Shown one piece after another: positions 46,491 through 54,571 of a stretch of DNA of 64,000 nucleotides. Under the pieces are notes generated by a model. The model ran no database searches, was not told the origin of the DNA, and saw only the letters and a list, made by a program, of their open reading frames with translations. The position numbers and the translations under genes are program-made. Every line of letters starts with the position of its first letter. Position 1 is the first letter of the stretch. Source of the DNA: Breoghania sp. (GTDB lineage Bacteria; Pseudomonadota; Alphaproteobacteria; Rhizobiales; Stappiaceae); assembly GCF_963674635.1 (NCBI RefSeq), contig NZ_OY771475.1, positions 2,542,001 to 2,606,000 on the forward strand, written 5' to 3'.

Positions 46491-47489
46491 ATGAACGTGA
46501 CAGAAATGAAAGACGGGCCCGTCGAGACCGAAGCGCTTTGGTACCTCCGCCGAGGTTGCGCTGCAATACGCAACGGAAACTTGGGCAATATTAAGCCCGG
46601 CCAGGTGCGTGTGCGCGCGCTTTTCAGCGCCATCAGCCGTGGAACGGAAAGCCTGGTCTTCGACGGGGCCGTTCCGGAAGCCGAATGGGGCCGGATGCGC
46701 GCACCGATGCAGGAAGGGGACTTCCCCTTCCCCGTCAAATATGGCTACCAGAGCGTTGGTCGCGTTATTGTCGGCCCAGAAGACATGCTCGGGCATTGCG
46801 TCTTTGCTCTCCATCCTCACCAGACCTCATTTGATGCCTCCATCGACAGCGTCACGGTGGTTCCAGACGAAATCCCCGCGGCCCGCGCCACGCTTGCCGG
46901 CAACATGCAGACAGCCCTAACCGGCCTTTGGGATGCCCGGCCAGCACCCGGCGATCACATTGCCGTGGTCGGAGGCGGAGTTGTGGGGCTTCTGACCGCC
47001 TGGCTGTGCGCGAAAATCCCGGCAACATCCGTCATGCTCGTCGATACCAACCCCGAAAGGGAGGAGATTGCGCGCGATTTCGGCCTTTCCTTTGCCGCGC
47101 CGTCCAAGGCCCGGGGAAATAACGACCTTGTGATACATGCAAGCGCCAGCGAGGCGGGTCTTGAGACAGCGTTGGCGCTGGCGGGCGAAGAAGCGGCCAT
47201 CGTGGAAATGAGCTGGTATGGCGACAGAGCGGTGAAACTCGCATTGGGCGGCGCGTTCCACAGCCGTCGTTTGCGGCTTGTTGCCAGTCAGGTCGGGCGT
47301 ATTCCCGACGACCACAAGGCGCGCTGGGATTTCGCGCGACGCAACGAAACCGCCATGCGCCTGCTCGCCGATCCGCGTCTCGATCGTCTTCTGGAAACGC
47401 CGATCCCTTTCAGGGACCTTCCGCAGAGACTTCCCGACATCTTCAAAAAGGACAGTGGCATTCTATGCCAGCTTGTGGAATACGGCTGA
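46491..47489 (+). CDS. MDR-superfamily dehydrogenase (BchC-like) without zinc ligands
   Basis: 332 residues of the zinc-type alcohol dehydrogenase fold. The nucleotide-binding motif HIAVVGGGVVGLLTAWLCAK (about 156-175) with LVDTNPERE points to NAD. In the catalytic domain FSAISRGTESLVFDG and FPFPVKYGYQSVGRVI occupy the places where Cys and GHE zinc ligands normally stand, and the structural-zinc Cys cluster is absent, as in several BchC-like proteins. The substrate is unknown. It opens the putative pterin cluster and is divergent from opgH (74 bases). The next gene follows after about 120 bases. Confidence 0.82.
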   Translation: MNVTEMKDGPVETEALWYLRRGCAAIRNGNLGNIKPGQVRVRALFSAISRGTESLVFDGAVPEAEWGRMRAPMQEGDFPFPVKYGYQSVGRVIVGPEDMLGHCVFALHPHQTSFDASIDSVTVVPDEIPAARATLAGNMQTALTGLWDARPAPGDHIAVVGGGVVGLLTAWLCAKIPATSVMLVDTNPEREEIARDFGLSFAAPSKARGNNDLVIHASASEAGLETALALAGEEAAIVEMSWYGDRAVKLALGGAFHSRRLRLVASQVGRIPDDHKARWDFARRNETAMRLLADPRLDRLLETPIPFRDLPQRLPDIFKKDSGILCQLVEYG

Positions 47490-47606
47490 GAAACGGTTAT
47501 GAGATGATGGATGCGGAACAGGCAACGCCTTTGCGTCAGCCGACGGACTTTCATGACCTGTTCTGGAAAATAACTGCCACGTCACGAGATTGAGGAGCCA
47601 TCCCCT

Positions 47607-48026
47607 TTGTTTGCCGTCGAAGTTCGCGATCACATCATGATCGCCCATTCTTTCCGCGGGGCCATGTTCGGACCAGCCCAGGCCATGCATGGCGCGACCT
47701 TTGTTGTGGATGCAGCCTTCTTCGCCAGGACACTCGATGAAAACGGCGTGGTGATCGACATCGGGCGGGCACATGAGGCGCTCAAATCCATCCTCGCGCC
47801 GCTGAACTATCGTAACCTCGATGAAGTGGAGGCATTTCGCGGCCTCAACACCACGACCGAATTTCTGACCCGCCATATTCACGAGAAGCTCTCCGCCATC
47901 GCACGGACCGACGGACTGGGCCGCGCGGGCGTCGACCTCGACCGCATTCGCGTCACGTTGTCTGAAAGCCATGTCGCGCGCGCCTGGTATGAGGCCGGGA
48001 TCTTTGACGATGCCGACGCAGGGTAA
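47607..48026 (+). CDS. 6-pyruvoyl-tetrahydropterin synthase/QueD-like protein with altered active site
   Basis: 139 residues, T-fold. The family frame is clear: IAHSFRG, MHGATFVVDA, GVVIDIGRAHEALKSILAPLNYRNLD, TTEFLTRHIHEKL and VTLSESHVARAWYE with the pterin-anchoring Glu. But the zinc motif HGHN reads HGAT (third His replaced by Ala30), the usual catalytic Asp-His of LDHxNLD reads Asn66-Tyr67, and no catalytic Cys is visible. It may bind a pterin-like ligand yet catalyse something else. TTG 47607 has GAGGAG about ten bases upstream. The glycosyltransferase start overlaps its end by 17 bases. Confidence 0.82.
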   Translation: MFAVEVRDHIMIAHSFRGAMFGPAQAMHGATFVVDAAFFARTLDENGVVIDIGRAHEALKSILAPLNYRNLDEVEAFRGLNTTTEFLTRHIHEKLSAIARTDGLGRAGVDLDRIRVTLSESHVARAWYEAGIFDDADAG

Positions 48027-49098
48027 TCCGCATCGGCATCTCGTCTTCGCCTATCCGGGTGACATCGAGACACCGAGCGGCGGCTATGAGTATGACCGCC
48101 GCATCATCGCCGGGTTGACGGCCCTTGGTTGGCGTGTGGAGGCTCTTTCACTGGGACCGGGCTTTCCCTTTCCCGGCGCGCAAAGGCGGGATACCGCGCA
48201 TGCGCAGCTTGGAGGGCTTCCCAAAGATGTGCCGGTGATCATTGACGGTCTCGCGCTGGGTGCGCTGCCTGAAGCTGGCGAGGTTCTCGGTCCCAGGCGC
48301 CCGCTGATCGGGCTCGTCCATCATCCACTGGCGCTTGAGAGCGGGCTCTCGCCCGAGGCCGAGAAGGCCTTGCGCGCAAGCGAGCGCGTTGCGCTGTCCC
48401 TCGCGCGCGGTGTGATCGTGCCGAGCCCGGCGACGGCGGAGGTTCTGGCGCAAGACTATGCCATTGCGCCCGAGCGCATCGCCATCGTCGAACCGGGCAC
48501 GGATCGCGCACCGCAGACACCCCGCAATCGCGCACCCGATGCACCGGTCCGGCTTCTGGCGGTCGGCTCGCTGGTGCCGCGCAAGGGACACGAGATGCTG
48601 CTTTCTGCCCTGTCCGGCATGAGCGACCTCGCCTGGCATCTCGACATTGCCGGAAGCCCCGACTTCGATCCCGCCTGCGCGGACGGTGTGCGCGTCATGG
48701 CGCAAAGCCCGTCGCTTGCGGGGCGGATCACCTTCCATGGCGCGGTGGACCGCGAAACGCTCGACGGGCTTTACGATGCAGCCGATCTCTTCGTGCTGGC
48801 CAGCCGCTATGAAGGATACGGGATGGTCTTCGCGGAAGCCGTCGCGCACGGCTTGCCGATCCTGGCAACAGGCGATGGCGCTGTCTCGCGGACGGTCCCG
48901 AAGGAGGCAGGCATGGTTTTCGACCCGCTGGATGAGGCTGGCTTTTCGCAGTCCCTGCGCCGTCTGATAATGCAAGCCCCCTTGCGCGAAAGCCTCGCAG
49001 CGGGCGCAAGGGAAGCGGCTGAGCGTCTGCAGGACTGGCCGGATGCGGCGCGCGCATTCGCGGCGGCCATCACCCAATTCAGGGAGACTTCGTCATGA
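48010..49098 (+). CDS. glycosyltransferase family 4 (GT-B)
   Basis: About 362 residues. N-terminal acceptor half: LVFAYPGDIETPSGGYEYDRRIIAGLTALGWRVEALS (about 10-46). C-terminal donor half: LLAVGSLVPRKGHEMLLSAL and YEGYGMVFAEAVAHGLPILAT, containing the E-x7-E motif that holds the nucleotide sugar (about 270-285). No membrane segments, so a soluble acceptor is plausible. ATG 48010 lies inside the end of the preceding gene, and the stop overlaps the methyltransferase start in ATGA, so it is translationally coupled on both sides. Confidence 0.9.
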   Translation: MPTQGNPHRHLVFAYPGDIETPSGGYEYDRRIIAGLTALGWRVEALSLGPGFPFPGAQRRDTAHAQLGGLPKDVPVIIDGLALGALPEAGEVLGPRRPLIGLVHHPLALESGLSPEAEKALRASERVALSLARGVIVPSPATAEVLAQDYAIAPERIAIVEPGTDRAPQTPRNRAPDAPVRLLAVGSLVPRKGHEMLLSALSGMSDLAWHLDIAGSPDFDPACADGVRVMAQSPSLAGRITFHGAVDRETLDGLYDAADLFVLASRYEGYGMVFAEAVAHGLPILATGDGAVSRTVPKEAGMVFDPLDEAGFSQSLRRLIMQAPLRESLAAGAREAAERLQDWPDAARAFAAAITQFRETSS

Positions 49099-49934
49099 GC
49101 GGCTTTTCCGCCGATTGGCTTTCCTTGCGCGAACCGGCGGACACCTGCGCCCGCGCGGACGAAATACGCGATGCCGCAATCTCCGTCCTTTCGGGCAAGA
49201 CGCATCCGGTGATCGTCGATCTGGCCTCCGGCACCGGTTCCACCTTGCGCGCCCTTTCCCCTCATCTGCCGAAAGGACAGAGCTGGCGGCTCATCGATCA
49301 CGACCCGGCCCTGCTGAAGCGGGCTGAGGCTCTTTGCGCAAACCTGATTGATGCCGACCATCTTGAATGCCTGGAAGCAGATCTCGCCGGAAACATGGAT
49401 AGCGTGCTCGACCGTGCGTTTGAGGGAGCAGATCTGGTCACCACCTCCGCCTTTCTCGACCTCGTTTCCAAGCCGTGGGCTGAGGCCTTCCTTGCAAAGC
49501 TGCTGGAGTGCGGCCTGCCTTTCTATGCCGCACTCACCTATGACGGGCGCACCAGCTGCACCCCCGTCCACCCGCTCGATCAACAGGTCGTCGACGCCGT
49601 CAACCTGCACCAGACGAGCGACAAGGGCTTCGGCCCGGCCCTCGGCCCGCATGCGGCCGAATTCGTTCTGGGCGCCTTGCGTGGAGCGGGTTGTCAGGTC
49701 ATGGACGCACCTTCGGACTGGACTTGTCGGGAAGAGGACCCCATCTTCCAGAGCGAACTTGTCGATGGATGGGCAAATGCAGCGCGGGAAACCGAAGCTC
49801 TTTCGCCGGCAGATCTCGATCGATGGCACAGCTTCCGCAGTCAGGCCATCACTGCGAAAAAATCGCAAATTCTGGTCGGGCACGTTGATCTGTTCGCCAT
49901 CCCCGTACGTATGACATCACGTCAGCGTGTTTGA
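49095..49934 (+). CDS. class I SAM-dependent methyltransferase
   Basis: 279 residues. Motif I is VIVDLASGTGSTLRALSPHL (about 39-58), followed by the acidic LIDHDPALLKRAE that contacts the SAM ribose and a VTTSAFLDLVSKPW segment. The C-terminal part probably forms the substrate pocket. The substrate is unknown. Coupled to the glycosyltransferase by a four-base overlap (ATG 49095), and followed by the cyclohydrolase gene. Confidence 0.86.
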   Translation: MSGFSADWLSLREPADTCARADEIRDAAISVLSGKTHPVIVDLASGTGSTLRALSPHLPKGQSWRLIDHDPALLKRAEALCANLIDADHLECLEADLAGNMDSVLDRAFEGADLVTTSAFLDLVSKPWAEAFLAKLLECGLPFYAALTYDGRTSCTPVHPLDQQVVDAVNLHQTSDKGFGPALGPHAAEFVLGALRGAGCQVMDAPSDWTCREEDPIFQSELVDGWANAARETEALSPADLDRWHSFRSQAITAKKSQILVGHVDLFAIPVRMTSRQRV

Positions 49935-50028
49935 GAATTGGCTTTAATGCGCAAGGCCCGCTGCTAGGGTGTACCAACTTGATCAAGCCTTTCCGGGCTC
50001 TGCGGAAACGCTGCTCGAAGGTCCAAAC

Positions 50029-51204
50029 GTGACGAAGACGCAAACGATGCTTCAGACCCATGCCGCAGATTCTGCCGCCACTTTCGGCGATCCTTTGATC
50101 ACCGCCGTCCACAGGGCTGTGGGTGAAATGCAAGGCCTGCGGCCGCTGGCGCTTTCCGGCAAGGACGGCGTGCGTTTCGTGTTGGCCATCGACGACCTCG
50201 ACGACGCGCAGGTCGCCGCTTTCCTTGACGAATTCTGTCAGGGCACCGCCTTGCTGGCGCTGTCAGGGGTCCGCGCACAGGCCATGGGGCTTGGCGCGAG
50301 CGCGGAGACTGGCGCGGTCATGACCCCGGTCAGCCCGAAAGCCCTGGCGCAGAGCGCACATGCCCGCCTGATGGAACTGGCCACGGCCACCGAACCGCGC
50401 GATGTGCCCGTCTTCACGCCTGCTGGCGAAACCGCAGCGGCGGCGGTGGAGCTTGCCAAGCTTGCCCTGCGGCTGCCCGCTTGCCTGATTTCCTCTCCCA
50501 TTGATCAGATCGACGAGAACGACACGGTCCTGACCGTGAAGACGCGAGATGTGGAAGCCTTTCGCGCCCGCCTCGCGGCCACTTACAGTCAGGTCAGTCA
50601 GGCTCGTGTTCCCATTGCAGATGGCATAGAAACCCGTTTCGCGATCTTCCGAAACGCCATTGGCGGCATTGCGACGGCCATTCTCGTGGGCGAGCCGGAA
50701 ACCGCCTATGCGTCGGGCGAAAAGCCGGTGCCGGTTCGGGTTCACTCCTCCTGCGCAACGGGAGACATTTTCGGCTCGCGGCGCTGCGATTGCGGCGAAC
50801 AGCTCCAGCTTGCGCTGCACCGGTTGCGCGATCTGGGCGGCGGCTGCCTGATCTATCTTGATCAGGAAGGCCGGGGCTTGGGTCTTGCGAACAAGATGCA
50901 CGCCTACACGCTTCAGGACCGCGGCCTCGACACGGTGGATGCCAACAAGATGCTCGGCTTCCACGATGACGAGCGCGACTATCACGCCGCGGGTTTCATG
51001 TTGAAGCGACTGGGGTTCGAGCGCGTCACCCTGCTGACGAACAATCCCACCAAGCTTCATGGCCTGGCGACCGCAGGGATCGAGATCGTTGATCGCATGC
51101 CGGTTGTTGCGCCCGCCAATGCGGACAATCTGCGCTATCTGACCACCAAGGCGAAGCGCTCCGGCCATCTGCTGAACGATGCAGGGCTGCTGGAACCGCT
51201 TTGA
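50029..51204 (+). CDS. ribA: GTP cyclohydrolase II with N-terminal extension
   Basis: About 391 residues. The C-terminal 200 residues are a complete GTP cyclohydrolase II: RVHSSCATGDIFGSRRCDCGEQL (three zinc cysteines, about 235-257), YLDQEGRGLGLANKMHAYTLQD and LLTNNPTKLHGLATAGIEIVDRMP. The enzyme opens GTP to the diaminopyrimidine that starts riboflavin synthesis. The N-terminal 165 residues resemble at most a decayed DHBP synthase: FVLAIDDLDDAQ stands where RibB has its Asp/Glu-rich active site. GTG 50029 has GAAGG eight bases before it, and GTG 49969 is an alternative. No other rib gene is adjacent. Confidence 0.9.
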   Translation: MTKTQTMLQTHAADSAATFGDPLITAVHRAVGEMQGLRPLALSGKDGVRFVLAIDDLDDAQVAAFLDEFCQGTALLALSGVRAQAMGLGASAETGAVMTPVSPKALAQSAHARLMELATATEPRDVPVFTPAGETAAAAVELAKLALRLPACLISSPIDQIDENDTVLTVKTRDVEAFRARLAATYSQVSQARVPIADGIETRFAIFRNAIGGIATAILVGEPETAYASGEKPVPVRVHSSCATGDIFGSRRCDCGEQLQLALHRLRDLGGGCLIYLDQEGRGLGLANKMHAYTLQDRGLDTVDANKMLGFHDDERDYHAAGFMLKRLGFERVTLLTNNPTKLHGLATAGIEIVDRMPVVAPANADNLRYLTTKAKRSGHLLNDAGLLEPL

Positions 51205-51326
51205 AACGGCGACTGCCCCTGGGACATGCGCGCGCCTGGGGCAGCTGCGGCAAACTCAACTTCCCTAACGACAGCTTACGTGCTTTTCGCTAGCATGTGC
51301 CTCTTGTTGCATCAGAGAGGGACGTC

Positions 51327-51866
51327 ATGCGGGACGACGGCATTGCCTACGACGCGGTTGCACGAAGCTTTCACTGGGTCACGGCCGCCCTTGTTCTGAC
51401 GATGATTGCAGCCGGGTTCGTCATGCTGGACGCACCATCGGGCGCGATCCAGAACTTCCTGTTCGACTATCATCGCTCCTGCGGTGTCGTGTTGTTCGTG
51501 ATTACGCTCGCCCGGCTGCTGTGGCGTTTCAAGACCCCGCCCGCGCCGATGGAAGAAGACATCCCGTTTCCCCAACGCATGGTCGCCCATGCCGTTCACG
51601 GCCTGCTCTATCTGTTGCTCCTCGCCCAGCCCATCATCGGCTGGATCGGAACCGCCGCCTTTGGCGCGAAAATCACCGTTTTCTGGCTGTTCGTGCTGCC
51701 GCCCATCGTGGACAAGAACAAGGAGATGGCGGACACCTATCTCGAGATCCATGAAGCCATGGGGCTGGTCATCACCGCTCTGGTGGCCATGCATATCGGC
51801 GGGGCGCTCTATCACCACTTCATCCGTCGCGACCGTACGCTCATGCGCATGGTTCGCGGCGCCTGA
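51327..51866 (+). CDS. cytochrome b561 family protein
   Basis: 179 residues, four membrane segments. YDAVARSFHWVTAALVLTMIAAGF opens the first with a haem-ligand His. Other candidate ligands are FDYHRSCGVVLFV, AVHGLLYLLLLAQPIIGW and MHIGGALYHHFIRRD, the usual pattern of diheme bacterial cytochrome b561. It probably passes electrons between quinol and a periplasmic partner. ATG 51327 has AGAGAGGGA seven bases upstream. A single gene. Confidence 0.92.
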   Translation: MRDDGIAYDAVARSFHWVTAALVLTMIAAGFVMLDAPSGAIQNFLFDYHRSCGVVLFVITLARLLWRFKTPPAPMEEDIPFPQRMVAHAVHGLLYLLLLAQPIIGWIGTAAFGAKITVFWLFVLPPIVDKNKEMADTYLEIHEAMGLVITALVAMHIGGALYHHFIRRDRTLMRMVRGA

Positions 51867-51899
51867 GGCCTGTCAGCCGATCTTTGGACTAGGGCGCGT

Positions 51900-52229
51900 T
51901 CAGCGCGACCCAGCCCCCGGATTTGAGGGGGCAGGCACGTAGGGTGGCGTCGTCCCGGGAGGCACGGACTGGAGGCGTCGGGTTTCATCTGATTTGCGGC
52001 GGATCTCATCCATCCGCCGATCCCGGATCTGGTTCTCGCGCTGACGCAACTGATCCTGCAAGGCTCGGTGGGTCTGGTCGTTCTGGCGTTGAAGCAACTC
52101 GAACCCGCTCGGCGCGAGTTGGGAAAGCTCAAATCCCGACGCGCCAAGTTCGACGATCGCCAACGAGGCAAGAACGAACGCGGCCAGAACGGGCATGAAA
52201 AGGGCGAAGATCGTACGCATGCCGGCCAT
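51900..52229 (-). CDS. small membrane-anchored coiled-coil protein, unknown function
   Basis: 109 residues that I do not recognise. It begins MAGMRTIFALFMPVLAAFVLASLAIVELGASGF (one membrane segment, about 5-28), followed by a charged helical coiled-coil (LLQRQNDQTHRALQDQLRQRENQIRDRRMDEIRRKSDETRRLQ, about 45-87) and a Pro-rich tail. Hydrophobic and charge patterning support a real gene, while the other open frame across the same bases does not look like protein. ATG 52220 is an alternative start. It lies 105 bases downstream of the GntR gene on the same strand. Confidence 0.55.
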   Translation of the reverse strand: MAGMRTIFALFMPVLAAFVLASLAIVELGASGFELSQLAPSGFELLQRQNDQTHRALQDQLRQRENQIRDRRMDEIRRKSDETRRLQSVPPGTTPPYVPAPSNPGAGSR

Positions 52230-52334
52230 ATAGGAACTGCCGGGCGCATTTTGAATGGGGCAAGAGCTCGCACGTTCATTCCTGTACCGCCAATGGGTTC
52301 GGCGCCATTTCGGATACGCACATGCCGTGTCATG

Positions 52335-53024
52335 CTAGCCCGCGCTCGTGAACCCTCTTTCCCGCTCCAGCCCCCTTTCCTTCTCCAGACCAGCCACCAG
52401 GTCGTTGAATTCCTCGCCCTGGATCAGCAGGTGGCTTTTGACAACGCGTTCGGCTTCCTCAGCGCGCTCTCCCCTGATCGCCTCCACAATGGCGCGATGT
52501 TCATCGAGCGAGCGGCGCATGCGTCCGCGTACACGCAGCTGCATGCGGCGATAGGGTTTGAGCCGACGATGAAGCGCCATGGCCTGCTTGCTGAGATAGC
52601 CATTGCCACAGGCGCGGTAGATCACGAAATGGAAGCGCTCGTTCTCGTAGTAGTAGTCATCCAGTTCGCCACGGGAACACGCCTTCTCGCAAGCCTCCAG
52701 TGCCACCTCCAGATCCGATAGCTGTCTGGCGGAGATGCGGCGAGCGGCCAGCCGCCCGCACATGCCCTCAAGCTCCGCCATGACTTCGAACATCTCGAAA
52801 ATTTCGACCACGGATGGACGGCGCACAAAAGCTCCACGCCGGGGCTTGAGGTCGACCAGCCCGGACGCAGCCAGATGCTGGAATGCTTCGCGGATCGGGG
52901 TCCGCGATACGCTGAAACGGGTCGCCAACCGCAATTCGTCAAGCCGGTCGCCGGGCGCATAGACACCGGTCAGAATGTCCTGTTCAAGCTGATCGCGCAG
53001 CTTGTCGGCAATACGCTCACCCAT
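52335..53024 (-). CDS. GntR family regulator (FadR/FCD), probable malonate regulator MatR
   Basis: About 229 residues. Winged helix GERIADKLRDQLEQDILTGVYAPGDRLDELRLATRFSVSRTPIREAFQHLAASGLVDLKPRRGAFVRRP (about 2-70), then an FCD ligand domain (DLEVALEACEKA, ENERFHFVIYRACGN, SLDEHRAIVEAIRGE). It is divergent from a malonate uptake and catabolism operon, with a TTGTATACAA-core palindrome between them, as expected for a MatR-type, autoregulated repressor responding to malonate or malonyl-CoA. ATG 53024 starts the family-typical sequence; a longer start adds 31 residues. Confidence 0.85.
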   Translation of the reverse strand: MGERIADKLRDQLEQDILTGVYAPGDRLDELRLATRFSVSRTPIREAFQHLAASGLVDLKPRRGAFVRRPSVVEIFEMFEVMAELEGMCGRLAARRISARQLSDLEVALEACEKACSRGELDDYYYENERFHFVIYRACGNGYLSKQAMALHRRLKPYRRMQLRVRGRMRRSLDEHRAIVEAIRGERAEEAERVVKSHLLIQGEEFNDLVAGLEKERGLERERGFTSAG

Positions 53025-53388
53025 GCCAGGCCCACACGATCCGATCTCCGTCTCCCGACCGCTTACGCACTGCGACCTCCAGCGATCTTGCGGAACTTCG
53101 TTTTCCCCGTTGCGCAAATATTGCTGCGCGGAGACCTCTCCGACATATCCTTAAAGCCTCTCATTCCCGCCACCAGTCGCCCCGCGCCACCTCACCGATT
53201 CTACGATCCCCATGAAATGGATTTGTCCATACCATGCCCATCCGGCACAATATCAACACATACCCTTACGTGAATATACACTATTCTTGTATACAAGAAC
53301 CTTGACTCTGTGCGCAGCCCTCCGTCAAGCTGCCCTTCCCTTGGGTTATTCCAGATCGGTGAAGACCGGTTATTTGGGAGGAAAAGAC
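53025..53388. other. divergent control region of the malonate operon
   Basis: 364 bases between the GntR gene and dctP. Apart from the operator at 53284-53299, no small gene or further strong palindrome is seen. Confidence 0.6.
53284..53299. promoter_or_regulatory. GntR/FCD-type operator (TTGTATACAA core)
   Basis: TTCTTGTATACAAGAA is a perfect 16-base palindrome whose core fits the GntR/FadR-class pattern TNGTNNNACNA with its tight spacing. As I recall, MatR of rhizobial malonate operons binds a very similar TTGTATACAA site. It lies 90 bases before dctP, in the region shared with the regulator. Confidence 0.75.
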
Positions 53389-54405
53389 ATGTTGACGAGC
53401 GTTTTTCGAAAAACCGTGACCGCGGCGACCATTGCGGCCGCGCTTGGAGTTGGGGGCATCTGTGTCGCCTCGGCTGCAGACATCACCCTCAAGGCGTCCC
53501 ATCAGTGGCCCGGAGGCAAGGGTGACGTTCGCGACGAGATGGTCCAGATCCTCGCACGCGAGGTGGAGAAGGCCGATGTCGGGCTCAAGATACAGGTGTA
53601 TCCGGGCCGTTCGCTGTTCAAGCCGAAGGAACAGTGGGGCGCGATGGTCAAGGGCCAGCTCGATATCTCCGCCTTCCCGCTCGATTACGCCTCAGGGCGC
53701 CATCCGGAATTCTCCTCAACCCTGATGCCGGGCCTGGTGCGCAACCATGATCGCGCGCAGCGGCTGAACAATTCCGACTTCATGAAAAGCATCAAGAAGA
53801 CCATTAACGACGCCGGTGTCGTGGTGCTGGCCGACGCCTGGCTGGCGGGCGCCTTTGCCTCCAAGAAGCAGTGCATTACCTCGCCCGAGAGCATCAAGGG
53901 TCAGGTCACCCGCGCCGCCGGTCCGGCCTTCGAGCAGATGCTGGTGGGTGCGGGCGCATCCATCGCCTCCATGCCATCGTCGGAGATCTATACCGGCCTT
54001 CAGACAGGCGTTCTCGATGCGGCCAACACCTCGTCCGGCTCCTTCGTTTCATATCGCATTTATGAGCAGGTGACGTGCCTGACGAAGCCGGGCGCGAATG
54101 CCCTGTGGTTCATGTATGAGCCGATCCTGATGTCCAAGCGGTCATGGGACAAGCTCAACGACGCGCAGCGCGACGCGCTGATGGCGGCCAGCAAGGTCGC
54201 CCAGGACTATTTCGTCGGCGAAGCCAAAGGCCTCGACGACAAACTGGTCAAGGCATTTGCGGACGCGGGCGTTGAGATCGCAGAAATGAGCGCCGATGAC
54301 TATGCGGCATGGCTGGAGATCGCCAAGAAGACCTCCTACGCGAATTTCGCGGAGAAGGTGCCGGGCGGACAGGCCCTGATCGACGCTGCTCTGGCTGTCC
54401 AATAG
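53389..54405 (+). CDS. TRAP transporter substrate-binding protein (DctP family), probably malonate
   Basis: 338 residues. Signal peptide LTSVFRKTVTAATIAAALGVGGICVASA with cleavage before ADITLKASHQWPGGKGDVRDEMVQIL. The DctP core shows VYPGRSLFKPKEQWGAMVKGQLDISAFPLDYASG and the GLQTGVLDAANTSSGSF pocket segment. ATG 53389 has GGGAGGAAAAGAC upstream, a strong site. The following MatA/MatB genes point to malonate as substrate, as in the rhizobial MatPQM system. Confidence 0.92.
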   Translation: MLTSVFRKTVTAATIAAALGVGGICVASAADITLKASHQWPGGKGDVRDEMVQILAREVEKADVGLKIQVYPGRSLFKPKEQWGAMVKGQLDISAFPLDYASGRHPEFSSTLMPGLVRNHDRAQRLNNSDFMKSIKKTINDAGVVVLADAWLAGAFASKKQCITSPESIKGQVTRAAGPAFEQMLVGAGASIASMPSSEIYTGLQTGVLDAANTSSGSFVSYRIYEQVTCLTKPGANALWFMYEPILMSKRSWDKLNDAQRDALMAASKVAQDYFVGEAKGLDDKLVKAFADAGVEIAEMSADDYAAWLEIAKKTSYANFAEKVPGGQALIDAALAVQ

Positions 54406-54455
54406 GTCTCGGATCGTACGAAACCTGAATGGCCGCTCGCGGCTCACCGGCAAAG

Positions 54456-54485
54456 GACGGCCCTGCGCAATTCTGCAGGGCCGTC
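54456..54485 (+). promoter_or_regulatory. strong intercistronic hairpin between dctP and dctQ
   Basis: GACGGCCCTGC (54456-54466) and GCAGGGCCGTC (54475-54485), 11 perfect pairs with an eight-base loop, 50 bases after dctP and without a U-tract. It probably protects the dctP message or causes partial termination. Confidence 0.6.
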
Positions 54486-54571
54486 GGCCGGTTACCGGAT
54501 CGACCCCGTGCTCATGCCCCGGCCCCGCGACATTGCACGGCGCGCCGCGCCGCGGCCCGAAGGACACTTGC

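Noticed and set aside
51812..52333. A longer minus-strand frame (173 codons) over the small membrane protein
   Set aside because: Its composition is a mixture of Arg, Ser and Pro typical of a shadow. The other minus-strand frame has a membrane segment and coiled coil.
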